A DNA stretch of 11,251 nucleotides from Caldilineaceae bacterium (GCA_015494005.1 WGCB01000146.1:1-11251), one strand, 5' to 3'; positions 1 through 6,035 are shown, counted from the first letter of the stretch. Notes: a model not told the origin generated them from the letters alone. Numbers and translations are program-made.

Positions 1-25
1 CAACGACGGCCCGGTGACCCTCTGG

Positions 26-55
26 TTGGACACGGCAGAATTGATGGGGTAAGAT
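26..55 (+). promoter_or_regulatory. Candidate housekeeping promoter for the 142-738 gene
   Basis: TTGGAC (26-31) and TAAGAT (50-55) are separated by 18 bases and resemble -35 and -10 elements (TTGACA/TATAAT), with TAAGAT matching 4 of 6. Predicted transcription start is near 62, giving a leader of about 80 nt that contains a 12-bp palindrome. This is motif matching by eye only. Confidence 0.35.
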
Positions 56-71
56 CCAGCTACCCCGAAAG

Positions 72-83
72 GCGCCTAGGCGC
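72..83. repeat. 12-bp perfect palindrome in the leader of the first gene
   Basis: GCGCCTAGGCGC is a perfect 12-bp palindrome. It lies between the candidate promoter (26-55) and the coding start at 142. It could be an operator for a dimeric regulator, part of a leader hairpin, or chance in GC-rich DNA. No flanking symmetry extends it. Confidence 0.35.
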
Positions 84-141
84 ACGACAATTGGACCGAA
101 ATCCGCAGGAACAGACCCGTTTCGTGAGGGAGGCGAGGGCA

Positions 142-738
142 ATGGCAAAGACCAATTACATCCTGGCGAGCACCCCGGCCGAGGACTTGACCATTGTGGA
201 GGCTATGACCGGTGAGTTGAAGGATTACCTGCTACGGGACGATGTCTACCACATGCTGGTGGTGGAGACATCCAGCGGTGAGGAGCGCTATCAGCTGAGC
301 TTGGGGGACCTCCTCTCTCGCCTGCACCGGCTGGAGGTCCAGGCCGACCAGCTGAGCCCGGAGCAGCGCCAGCGCCTGGAGGAGATCAAGCAGACTATCC
401 AGGACACCTTGCGGGCCATGGAGTCCCGGGCTCTGGCCCTGGCCGAGCGGGAGATCAAGACCCGGCTGAACAGCCTGCGCTGGTTCCTGGACGAGTGCCG
501 GGACAACCGCCGCTACTGCCGCAGCGAGTACCCCTTCGAGATCCGCAACCGCCAGCGCATCCAGGAACTGCTGGCCTGGTTTGGGGAGAAGATCTCCCCG
601 GAGCTGCGCCGCCAGGTGGCGGAGATAGACCAGGAGATCCGCTCCCTGGTCAAGCCGGCGGACTTCATCTGGGATGACCGGGTCCAGGATGTCTATCCCC
701 GGGAGTCGTACTGGTACCTCTACGCCCTGCCTGCGTAA
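142..738 (+). CDS. Hypothetical coiled-coil protein, function unknown (198 aa)
   Basis: I do not recognise this protein as a named family. The ATG at 142 is preferred because GGGAGGCGAGGG lies directly upstream. A TTG at 91 in the same frame would add 17 residues but has no good ribosome binding site. The protein is soluble and strongly charged, with no signal peptide or membrane segment. A short mixed N-terminal part (about residues 1-50) is followed by a long Leu/Glu/Arg/Gln-rich helical stretch (about 55-170) likely to form a coiled coil. The C-terminal tail is rich in aromatic and acidic residues (WDD, ESYWYLY). Codon use is like that of the neighbours, so it is a normal resident gene. 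It stands alone, convergent with the sigma-factor operon and followed by a hairpin terminator. A scaffold or adaptor role would fit a coiled coil, but that is speculation. Confidence 0.8.
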   Translation: MAKTNYILASTPAEDLTIVEAMTGELKDYLLRDDVYHMLVVETSSGEERYQLSLGDLLSRLHRLEVQADQLSPEQRQRLEEIKQTIQDTLRAMESRALALAEREIKTRLNSLRWFLDECRDNRRYCRSEYPFEIRNRQRIQELLAWFGEKISPELRRQVAEIDQEIRSLVKPADFIWDDRVQDVYPRESYWYLYALPA

Positions 739-746
739 GACGGCAT

Positions 747-776
747 CGGGCCGGATGCACCCTCGCATCCGGCCCG
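747..776 (+). terminator. Strong hairpin terminator after the first gene
   Basis: CGGGCCGGATGC (747-758) and GCATCCGGCCCG (765-776) form a perfect 12-bp stem with a 6-nt loop, 8 bp after the stop codon. On the plus strand it is followed by a pyrimidine-rich tract with several T runs (781-796), so it is best read as an intrinsic terminator with a weak U tract. It also lies beyond the end of the leftward sigma operon and might block transcription from that side, though no T tract follows in that direction. Confidence 0.7.
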
Positions 777-805
777 CCTGTCACTCTTTCTCTTTCCCCT
801 GTCTT

Positions 806-826
806 GGCGTCGCCGCGGTTGACGCC
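806..826 (-). terminator. Weak hairpin after the sigma-factor operon
   Basis: GGCGTC (806-811) pairs with GACGCC (821-826) across a 9-nt loop, just beyond the stop codon of the leftward gene ending at 834. There is no T tract after it in the leftward direction, so termination here may rely on Rho or on the larger hairpin at 747-776. Confidence 0.25.
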
Positions 827-833
827 GGACGGC

Positions 834-2348
834 TCACCCCTCCTCCGCCAAGGCCCGGGCCTGCTCGATGATCCGGTCCCGGCGCACTCGCCCCTCGGGC
901 CAGCCCAGGATGGCCGCGATCTGCTCCGGTTTCATCTCCGCCAGCTCGTCGAAGCGGCGCATGTTGGCCGCCTTCAGCCGCTGGTCGAAGGTGGGGCCGA
1001 TCCCCTTGATGCGGGTGAAATCGTCCTCCTTGCCCCGCTCCTCCAGCTCATCCCGACGCTGCTTTTTCTCTATGGCCGCCAGCATCTGCTCCGACTCCTC
1101 CGGCGTCAGGCCGATGGCCTCCCCGGTGACCAGGGGCGGGGCCAGATCGTCCTCCATGTCCTCCGGAGCGGAGGCCGGGGGCTCTTCCGAGGGGATGGGG
1201 CCAGTCGGAGGCTCCGGTCGCGGGGCAGCAGGCCCTTCGCCCTCTCCGGAGCGGCGGCGGGCCAGGGTGACGAGCACCGATCCCAGGCCCAGGGAGCCAA
1301 AGAGCAGCACGGCCAGCCAGCCCAGGCATCCACTGACGGCCCAGAGGAACCCCGTCACCCCGGTGAGCAGGAGCGCGCCTAGGGCGCTGCTGGTCATGGG
1401 CTGGACCTGCACGGCCAGCGCCCTGGTCAGCCGCTGCCCCAGGAGGTAGGCGGTGACGATCCAGCCCGCCAAGAGCAGCACGCCCAGCAGGGCCATGAGC
1501 AGGAAGGCCGCGGGGATGAGGCAGATGGTGATGCTGAGGAGGAAGGCCACAAAGAGGGTCCCCAGCATGGTCACCAGGCCGGTGACGAAGCCCAGGGCAG
1601 GCTCCTGCCGGGCGGTCTGGGCGACGGCCTCCACGGTGGAAGGGACCAGCCAGACGGCAAAGGCCGCCAGCCCAGCCAGGAGCAGGGTCCACAGGGCGGC
1701 TTTGAGCAGGCGCAGCAGGAAGCGAACCAGGCGATCCAGCAGGGTCAGCTGCGGGCGGACCTGGACTTCCCCGGGGGCTTCGCCTCCCCCAAAGCGGAAG
1801 CGGAACACGCCGTTCTCCGGCCCGATGGGGAAGGGGCCTCGGAAATCGAAACGAGGGCCGCCCACCACGTTGCCCCCCACGAAAGCGCCGGGCTCTCGCT
1901 TCACCTCCCCGCCGAAGGTGCTCACGTCCCCGGTCACCCGGGCCGTGTCCTTCAGCACCACATCCCCGGACATGACGGCCAGGTCCCCGTCGATCTCCCC
2001 GGCCACCACCACGTCTCCCCGGAAGACGGCCACGTCACCCTGGATTTTCCCCCCGGCGCGCACGATGACGTCGCCGTTGTAGACGGCCACATCCTCCCGG
2101 ATCACCTTGCCCGACTCCACCACAAGGTCCTCGTTGAAGATCTGGATGTCCAGGCTGGCGTTGGAGGCTGGGCCGAAGGGGAGGCGGTTGAGCTCCTGGA
2201 CGGTGGGCGCGGCAAGCCGGGGCTGGGTCACCGGGCCGGTGCTCTCGGTGGCCTGGGCCAGCCCGGGAGCAAAGAGCACCAGCAGGGTGATCGCGGTCAC
2301 CGCTGCGGCGGCCAAGATCCATCGTCCGAAACCGTTTTCTCGTCGCAT
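834..2348 (-). CDS. Signal-peptide, bactofilin-like beta-helix, multi-TM protein with C-terminal helix-hairpin-helix domain (504 aa)
   Basis: The ATG at 2348 has GAGGTGA seven bases upstream; an adjacent GTG (2351) is an alternative. Visible parts in order: a hydrophobic signal peptide or anchor (about 10-33); repeated short beta-strand units with the pattern GDVxVxxG/GDVAV (about 75-160), as in the DUF583/bactofilin-type beta-helix; a Gly/Phe-rich linker (160-195); at least four membrane segments (about 207-362); a Pro/Glu-rich acidic linker (365-440); and a C-terminal helix-hairpin-helix region (about 443-504) with the FTRIKGIGPTFDQRL motif. The likely topology places the beta-helix outside and the helix-hairpin-helix domain in the cytoplasm. 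It is the third gene of the sigma/anti-sigma operon, 74 bp after the anti-sigma gene. Bactofilin-like membrane proteins next to ECF sigma/anti-sigma pairs are known in several bacteria. An envelope-stress or surface-organising role is an inference. Confidence 0.85.
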   Translation of the reverse strand: MRRENGFGRWILAAAAVTAITLLVLFAPGLAQATESTGPVTQPRLAAPTVQELNRLPFGPASNASLDIQIFNEDLVVESGKVIREDVAVYNGDVIVRAGGKIQGDVAVFRGDVVVAGEIDGDLAVMSGDVVLKDTARVTGDVSTFGGEVKREPGAFVGGNVVGGPRFDFRGPFPIGPENGVFRFRFGGGEAPGEVQVRPQLTLLDRLVRFLLRLLKAALWTLLLAGLAAFAVWLVPSTVEAVAQTARQEPALGFVTGLVTMLGTLFVAFLLSITICLIPAAFLLMALLGVLLLAGWIVTAYLLGQRLTRALAVQVQPMTSSALGALLLTGVTGFLWAVSGCLGWLAVLLFGSLGLGSVLVTLARRRSGEGEGPAAPRPEPPTGPIPSEEPPASAPEDMEDDLAPPLVTGEAIGLTPEESEQMLAAIEKKQRRDELEERGKEDDFTRIKGIGPTFDQRLKAANMRRFDELAEMKPEQIAAILGWPEGRVRRDRIIEQARALAEEG

Positions 2349-2422
2349 CACGCCATCACCTCGCTTTTGTGGGCGTCAAAAACTGGCTTTCGTCCTCGTT
2401 TCCCTGCCCCACTGCGCGTTGC

Positions 2423-3016
2423 CTAGGCTCGAGCCAGGCCGCCCGTGCTGCGGTGCAGGAAGCGGGTCCACAGTCCCAGGATCAGCAGGCAGAGGAGCAG
2501 GTACCCGGCAACGGCCAGCAGGGTCGATGGCGCTTTGAAGAGGCCGATCGCCAGCTGCCAGGTCGTGCTCCCGAAGGCCACGAGAGCGGCCCACAGATCC
2601 GTCACGAACAGGAAGAGGTGGGGCACCCAGGGCACGAACTGGTAGGCCAGGACGCTCAGGAGCACCCCGATGCCCAGGATGCTGGCGGCCCACACGCCGA
2701 TGGTCAGGAAACCCAGCCCCAGGGCCAGCCAGAGATTGCGTCGCCGCTCCTGGCGGGCCAGGCGAGCCTCCAGCCGGACGGCGAAGTCCGCGGGCGGCTC
2801 CATCAGCGGCGGATCCTGGAAGCGGCTGTCCACGGCCTGCCAGAGCTGCCACTGCCGGGCGCAGGGCGGGCACTGGGCCAGGTGCTGCTCGAACTGCTCC
2901 TGCTCTCCTGGATCCAGCATGTGATCCAAGGCCAGGGACATCAGCAGGCCCATCCGCTCGTGCTCCGGCAGGGGAGCGGCCGGCAGGTTGGGGTTGGGGT
3001 GTTGAGTGTGGGTCAT
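2423..3016 (-). CDS. Membrane-anchored zinc-finger anti-sigma factor (197 aa)
   Basis: The N-terminal cytoplasmic part carries the HxxxCxxC signature of zinc-binding anti-sigma domains (His45, Cys49, Cys52), within an EQHLAQCPPCARQW motif. The preceding helix contains the usual 'D-x-x-L-D-P-x-E' type segment. A charged linker (70-93) leads to a hydrophobic C-terminal half with about three or four membrane segments (95-128, 131-160, 164-184). That is more than the single helix of RsiW or RseA. Its ATG overlaps the stop of the sigma-factor gene as ATGA, so the two are probably translationally coupled and made in matched amounts. By family it should bind and hold the ECF sigma factor at the membrane until a signal releases it. 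The signal is not evident from sequence. Confidence 0.9.
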   Translation of the reverse strand: MTHTQHPNPNLPAAPLPEHERMGLLMSLALDHMLDPGEQEQFEQHLAQCPPCARQWQLWQAVDSRFQDPPLMEPPADFAVRLEARLARQERRRNLWLALGLGFLTIGVWAASILGIGVLLSVLAYQFVPWVPHLFLFVTDLWAALVAFGSTTWQLAIGLFKAPSTLLAVAGYLLLCLLILGLWTRFLHRSTGGLARA

Positions 3017-3693
3017 GAGGTTGCCTCGCTCAAACCTTGGGAAAAATCTGGGCCGACCATGTGCAGGACGGAGCGCTTGGATCGGGCCGGCGCTTTGGGC
3101 GGCTGGCTGGTGGCCCGGCCTGCCGAGTCGCTCCGCTGGGACGACGCCTGGGACTGCTGGTAGATCTCCGCCAGTTTCTGCCGGGCTCGGAAGAGTCGGC
3201 TCTTCACTGCCGCCAGGCTCAGCCCCATGGCCGTGGCGATCTCCTGGTAGCTGTACTCATACCAGTAGCGCAGGATCAAGGGAGTGCGGTACTCCGGCTC
3301 CAGCCGGTCCAGCAGGCGCTGGAGCTCATCCGCCTCCTCCCGCTGCAGCAGGCTCTGCTCCGGCCGGGGATCTTTGCCCTCCAGCACGTAGGCCAGGGGG
3401 GAGTCGTCGATGGACTGGGTGATCACCCGCCGTTTTCGCAGGCGGTCAATGCAGTGGTGGTTGGCGATGGAGAAGAGCCAGGTGCTGAACTTGTGCTCCG
3501 GGTTGTACTGGCGCAGGCGGGCATAGGCGCGCAGGAAGGTCTCCTGGGCCGCGTCCTCGGCCTCCTCCCGGTTGCCCAGCATGCGATAGGTGAGGTTGAA
3601 GACCGGCCGCTGATAGGCCTCCACCAGGCGGCTGAACGCCTGTCGATCCCCCGCCCGGGCCGCGCTGAGCCACTCTTGCTCCGGATTGCTCAT
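3013..3693 (-). CDS. ECF-type RNA polymerase sigma factor (226 aa)
   Basis: Sigma-70 region 2 spans about residues 12-88 and includes the core-binding and promoter-melting segment (AEDAAQETFLRAY, then FSTWLFSIANHHCIDRLRKRR). Sigma region 4 spans about 122-178 and includes the helix-turn-helix YSYQEIATAMGLSLAAVKSRL. There is no region 1 or 3, as expected for an ECF factor. The ATG at 3693 is chosen because it begins just before the conserved region; the open frame continues 29 residues further upstream (to 3780) without family support. A polar tail of about 45 residues (181-226, rich in Ser, Gln, Ala, Arg) extends beyond region 4. The gene is the first of an operon with its anti-sigma factor (4-nt ATGA overlap) and a bactofilin-like protein. 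A TGAAAC/CGTA motif 45-71 bases upstream suggests autoregulation. Confidence 0.93.
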   Translation of the reverse strand: MSNPEQEWLSAARAGDRQAFSRLVEAYQRPVFNLTYRMLGNREEAEDAAQETFLRAYARLRQYNPEHKFSTWLFSIANHHCIDRLRKRRVITQSIDDSPLAYVLEGKDPRPEQSLLQREEADELQRLLDRLEPEYRTPLILRYWYEYSYQEIATAMGLSLAAVKSRLFRARQKLAEIYQQSQASSQRSDSAGRATSQPPKAPARSKRSVLHMVGPDFSQGLSEATS

Positions 3694-3737
3694 GGTCTCT
3701 CTCTTCACGGGCTGTGCTTGTTTTCTCAATTGTGCAC

Positions 3738-3764
3738 TACGTGGGCCGAAAAGGAAAAGTTTCA
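3738..3764 (-). promoter_or_regulatory. Sigma-W-like ECF promoter in front of the sigma-factor gene
   Basis: On the minus strand TGAAAC (3764-3759) and CGTA (3741-3738) are separated by 17 bases. The Bacillus subtilis sigma-W consensus is TGAAAC with CGTA about 16 bases later. The predicted start is near 3731, giving a leader of about 37 nt before the ATG at 3693. Position and match to an ECF consensus support positive autoregulation, but this is a single motif found by eye. Confidence 0.5.
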
Positions 3765-3794
3765 GCCTGGCCGCACCCATCGCTTCCTGGCAGT

Positions 3795-3824
3795 TTGTGA
3801 CGGCCTCTTTGCGTCGGGTATAAT
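3795..3824 (+). promoter_or_regulatory. Candidate sigma-70 promoter for the chelatase gene
   Basis: A perfect TATAAT (3819-3824) is preceded 18 bases earlier by TTGTGA (3795-3800, 4 of 6 to TTGACA). The predicted start is near 3831, about 136 nt before the preferred ATG at 3967. The -10 lies in the 11-mer CGGGTATAATG, which also occurs in front of the flippase-like gene on the other strand. An in-frame ATG at 3838 lies just after the predicted start (see findings). Confidence 0.5.
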
Positions 3825-3931
3825 GGAGGCGGGTATCATGAAGGTGGCAGTCGGCGTTTCAGCCTCGTTTGACCCCGCAGGATCCCTGCTGTTCTCAACG
3901 TTGCCCTGGCCACTCTCGTTCCAACCTGCTT

Positions 3932-3950
3932 TCGTTCACACTCGTTCACA
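3932..3950 (+). repeat. Tandem TCGTTCACA direct repeat upstream of the chelatase gene
   Basis: TCGTTCACA occurs at 3932-3940 and 3942-3950, one helical turn apart, with a related TCGTTCCA at 3916-3923. The pair ends just before the ribosome binding site (AGAGGG, 3951-3956) of the gene starting at 3967. A 10-bp spaced direct repeat in a leader can be a regulator site. The remainder of the 273-bp divergent intergenic stretch holds the two promoter candidates and nothing else that I can identify. Confidence 0.35.
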
Positions 3951-3966
3951 AGAGGGAATCATCACA

Positions 3967-5097
3967 ATGCGACTCACCTATCCTTTCACAGCCATTGTCG
4001 GACAGGAGCGAATGAAGCGCGCCCTGTTGCTCAACGCGGTCCATCCCCTCATCGGTGGGGTGCTCATCCGCGGGGAGCGGGGCACGGCCAAGTCCACCGC
4101 GGCCCGGGCCCTGGCCGCCCTCCTGCCGGATATCGAAGCGGTGGAGGGATGCCCCTTCAGCTGCCACCCGGACCGCCCGGCCGGGCTCTGCGCCACCTGC
4201 CAGCGACAGCCCGAGGCCAACGGATCCCTGCCCACGGTCTTCCGTCCCACCCCCTTCGTGGATCTGCCGGTGAGCGCCACCGAGGACCGGGTGGTGGGCA
4301 CCCTGGACATCGAGAAGGCCATCCGCAAGGGCGAGCGCCACTTCGAGCCGGGCATCCTGGCCGCCGCCAACCGGGGCGTGCTCTACGTGGACGAGGTGAA
4401 CCTGCTGGACGACCATGTGGTGGACCTGCTCCTGGACAGCGCGGCCATGGGGGTCAACGTGGTGGAGCGGGAAGGGATCAGCGTGCAACACCCGGCCCGT
4501 TTCGTCCTGGTGGGCTCCATGAACCCGGAGGAGGGGGACCTGCGGCCCCAGCTCCTGGACCGCTTCGCCCATGCCGTGGATGTGGTGGGCATCACCGAGC
4601 CCCGGGAGCGGGTGGAGATCCTGCGCCGGCGCATGGCCTTCGAACAGAATCCCCAGCAGTTCTACGAGGAGTGGGCCGATGCGGAGCAGGAGATGGGCCG
4701 GCGCATCATCGCCGCCCGCCGGGCCTACGAGGACGTGACCTACACCCAGAAGGACCTCTACACCATCGCCGCCCTCACCGCCAGCTTCAACGTGGACGGC
4801 CACCGGGCGGACATCGTCATCCTGAAGACAGCCCGGGCCCAGGCCGCCTTCGACGGCCGGGACCACATCACCGACCGGGACATCCTCCTGGCCGCGGAGC
4901 TGGCCCTGCCCCATCGTATGAAGAAGCAGCCCTTCCAGGAGGCGGTGCTCCAGCCGGATCAGCTGGACGCCAGCATGCGCCAGGCCCGAGCCGAGGCGGA
5001 ACAGGCCTACACCGACGAGGACGTGGCCCAGGAGGCCCAGGCTGGCAGCACCCAGGTGGATGAAAAAAAAGCCCCGAGGGCGATGACTCAGAAGTAG
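3967..5097 (+). CDS. chlD: Chelatase AAA+ part: ChlI-like zero-frame product of a chlD-type gene (376 aa)
   Basis: This is the AAA+ ATPase part of a magnesium/cobalt chelatase subunit. Such subunits use ATP to drive metal insertion by the large ChlH/CobN subunit. Visible motifs are the family start YPFTAIVGQ (5-13), Walker A GERGTAKST (36-44), four cysteines (62, 66, 75, 78), Walker B LYVDEVNLL (139-147), sensor 1 and arginine-finger region GSMNPEEGDLRPQLLDRF (183-200), and a helical lid to about 325. Walker motifs are intact, as in ChlI, rather than degenerate as in many BchD proteins. The ATG at 3967 has AGAGGG ten bases upstream and fits the family start; an in-frame ATG at 3838 is possible. 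The frame ends with eight private codons after an A8 run (5063-5070). The -1 frame continues into the linker and vWA domain. Without a shift the gene yields a ChlI-sized protein. Confidence 0.92.
   Translation: MRLTYPFTAIVGQERMKRALLLNAVHPLIGGVLIRGERGTAKSTAARALAALLPDIEAVEGCPFSCHPDRPAGLCATCQRQPEANGSLPTVFRPTPFVDLPVSATEDRVVGTLDIEKAIRKGERHFEPGILAAANRGVLYVDEVNLLDDHVVDLLLDSAAMGVNVVEREGISVQHPARFVLVGSMNPEEGDLRPQLLDRFAHAVDVVGITEPRERVEILRRRMAFEQNPQQFYEEWADAEQEMGRRIIAARRAYEDVTYTQKDLYTIAALTASFNVDGHRADIVILKTARAQAAFDGRDHITDRDILLAAELALPHRMKKQPFQEAVLQPDQLDASMRQARAEAEQAYTDEDVAQEAQAGSTQVDEKKAPRAMTQK
5063..5070 (+). promoter_or_regulatory. A8 slippery site for -1 frameshifting between the AAA+ and vWA frames
   Basis: The zero frame reads GAT GAA AAA AAA GCC. 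Slipping back one base on A-AAA-AAA gives AAA AAA AGC CCC GAG, which enters the open vWA frame. Alternatively, RNA polymerase slippage to nine (or six) A residues gives the same result. In the -1 frame a TGA at 5061-5063 closes the frame just upstream, so the open stretch begins exactly at the A run. All eight lysines encoded earlier in the gene are AAG, so two adjacent AAA codons stand out. AGGTGG (5054-5059) lies a few bases upstream and could act as an internal anti-SD contact. A missing base in the assembly would look the same. Confidence 0.7.
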
Positions 5098-6035
5098 ACT
5101 CCTCGCCGGAGTCGGGGGAGGGCGGCCTGTCCGAGCCGGACGCCTCCCCCCAGCAGAGCTCATCGCCCGGGGACGACAAAGGGGCCCGCAAGCCCGTCAA
5201 CGTGGGGGATGTCTTCGAGACCAAGCGGCTGGACACCCCCCTGGACAAAATGACCCGGGAGAAGTCGGGCAAGCGCTCCTACAGCCGCACGGAGCGCAAG
5301 CGGGGGCGCTACATCAAGGCCCGCCCAGCCCGGGACAAGACCACGGACATCGCCTTCGACGCCACCTTCCGGGCTGCCGCGCCCTACCAGCTCCAGCGCC
5401 AGGACGACGAAGGGGAGACGGCCCTGAAGCTGCGCATGAGCGACCTGCAGCGCAAGGTGCGGGTGCGCCGCACGGGCAATCTCATCCTCTTCGTGGTGGA
5501 TGCCAGCTGGTCCATGGCCGCGGCGGAGCGCATGGAGGCCACCAAAGGGGCCATCTTCAGCCTGCTGGTGGACGCCTACCAGCGCCGGGACCAGGTGGGG
5601 ATGATCGTCTTCCAGCGGGACAAGGCCCGGGTGGTGCTGCCCCCCACCGGCAGCGTGGACCTGGCCCAGAAGGCCCTGAAGGATCTGCCCGTGGGCGGCA
5701 AAACCCCTCTGAGCCATGGCCTCTACACCGCCTGGCAGGTCCTGGAGAACGCCCGCCGCCGGGATCCGGAGACCCGGGCCATGCTGATCCTCCTCACCGA
5801 CGGGGCCGGCAACGTGAGCATGACCGGCATGCCCGCCCAGGAGGAGGCCATGCGCATGGCCTCCCTCTTCGCCCAATCCCAGGTCCGCTCCATCGTCATC
5901 AACATGGAGCACGCGGCCTTCGACCGGGGGTTGGCCCAGGCCCTGGCCGATGCTATGGGCGGGGTCTGCTACAACCTGCCGGACCTGCGGGCCGACACCC
6001 TGCTCCGCACCGTGAAACGGGAACTGGGTTCGTGA
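5070..6035 (+). CDS. chlD: Chelatase linker and vWA part, reached by -1 frameshift (completes a 689-aa ChlD-like subunit)
   Basis: Fused to the AAA+ part through a -1 shift at the A8 run, this gives a 689-aa protein: 368 residues from frame zero, then 321 from here. That is a normal size for ChlD/BchD. The first 45 or so codons encode the acidic Ser/Pro/Glu/Asp linker typical of D subunits. After a basic segment (KRSYSRTERKRGRY) comes a von Willebrand A domain with a complete MIDAS: DASWS (fused residues 512-516), the Thr of GGKTPL (580) and Asp of LLTDG (612). The vWA domain should bind Mg2+ and dock on the large subunit. No credible independent start exists. The first usable codon, GTG at 5202, lies after the linker and lacks a ribosome binding site. 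The stop overlaps the next gene's GTG as GTGA. Confidence 0.88.
   Translation, partial: SPEGDDSEVDSSPESGEGGLSEPDASPQQSSSPGDDKGARKPVNVGDVFETKRLDTPLDKMTREKSGKRSYSRTERKRGRYIKARPARDKTTDIAFDATFRAAAPYQLQRQDDEGETALKLRMSDLQRKVRVRRTGNLILFVVDASWSMAAAERMEATKGAIFSLLVDAYQRRDQVGMIVFQRDKARVVLPPTGSVDLAQKALKDLPVGGKTPLSHGLYTAWQVLENARRRDPETRAMLILLTDGAGNVSMTGMPAQEEAMRMASLFAQSQVRSIVINMEHAAFDRGLAQALADAMGGVCYNLPDLRADTLLRTVKRELGS
5072..5117 (+). other. Candidate RNA structure downstream of the slippery site
   Basis: GACTCC (5097-5102) and GGAGTC (5108-5113) form a perfect 6-bp stem with a 5-nt loop, spanning the zero-frame stop codon region. CCCC (5072-5075) can pair with GGGG (5114-5117) to enclose it; the alternative longer pairing CCCCGA/TCGGGG (5072-5077 with 5112-5117) competes for two bases. 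A stem following a slippery run is the usual stimulator. However, the small stem starts 26 nt after the run and the outer one only 1 nt after it, neither being the typical 5-9 nt. Folding was done by eye. Confidence 0.4.

Noticed and set aside
1373..1386. GCGCGCCTAGGGCG resembling the palindrome at 72-83
   Set aside because: It lies inside a coding sequence and is not a perfect palindrome; chance is likely in this GC-rich DNA.
3831..3966. Cobalamin riboswitch in the chelatase leader
   Set aside because: At about 136 nt the leader is short for this class, and no B12-box-like conserved segments or matching stems were found; GGCCACTC near 3908 is only a partial resemblance.
5060..5086. ATG with AGGTGG nearby and AAA codons: a possible 8-codon ORF at the slippery run
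   Set aside because: Ends at once at TGA 5084-5086 and leads to no domain; the ATG is a by-product of the A run. The AGGTGG is discussed only as a possible stimulator.
3946..5163. A 405-codon open frame on the minus strand, opposite the chelatase AAA+ part
   Set aside because: Low-complexity Gly/His/Leu/Val composition and no domain; it mirrors the codon pattern of the real plus-strand gene, a common GC-rich artefact.
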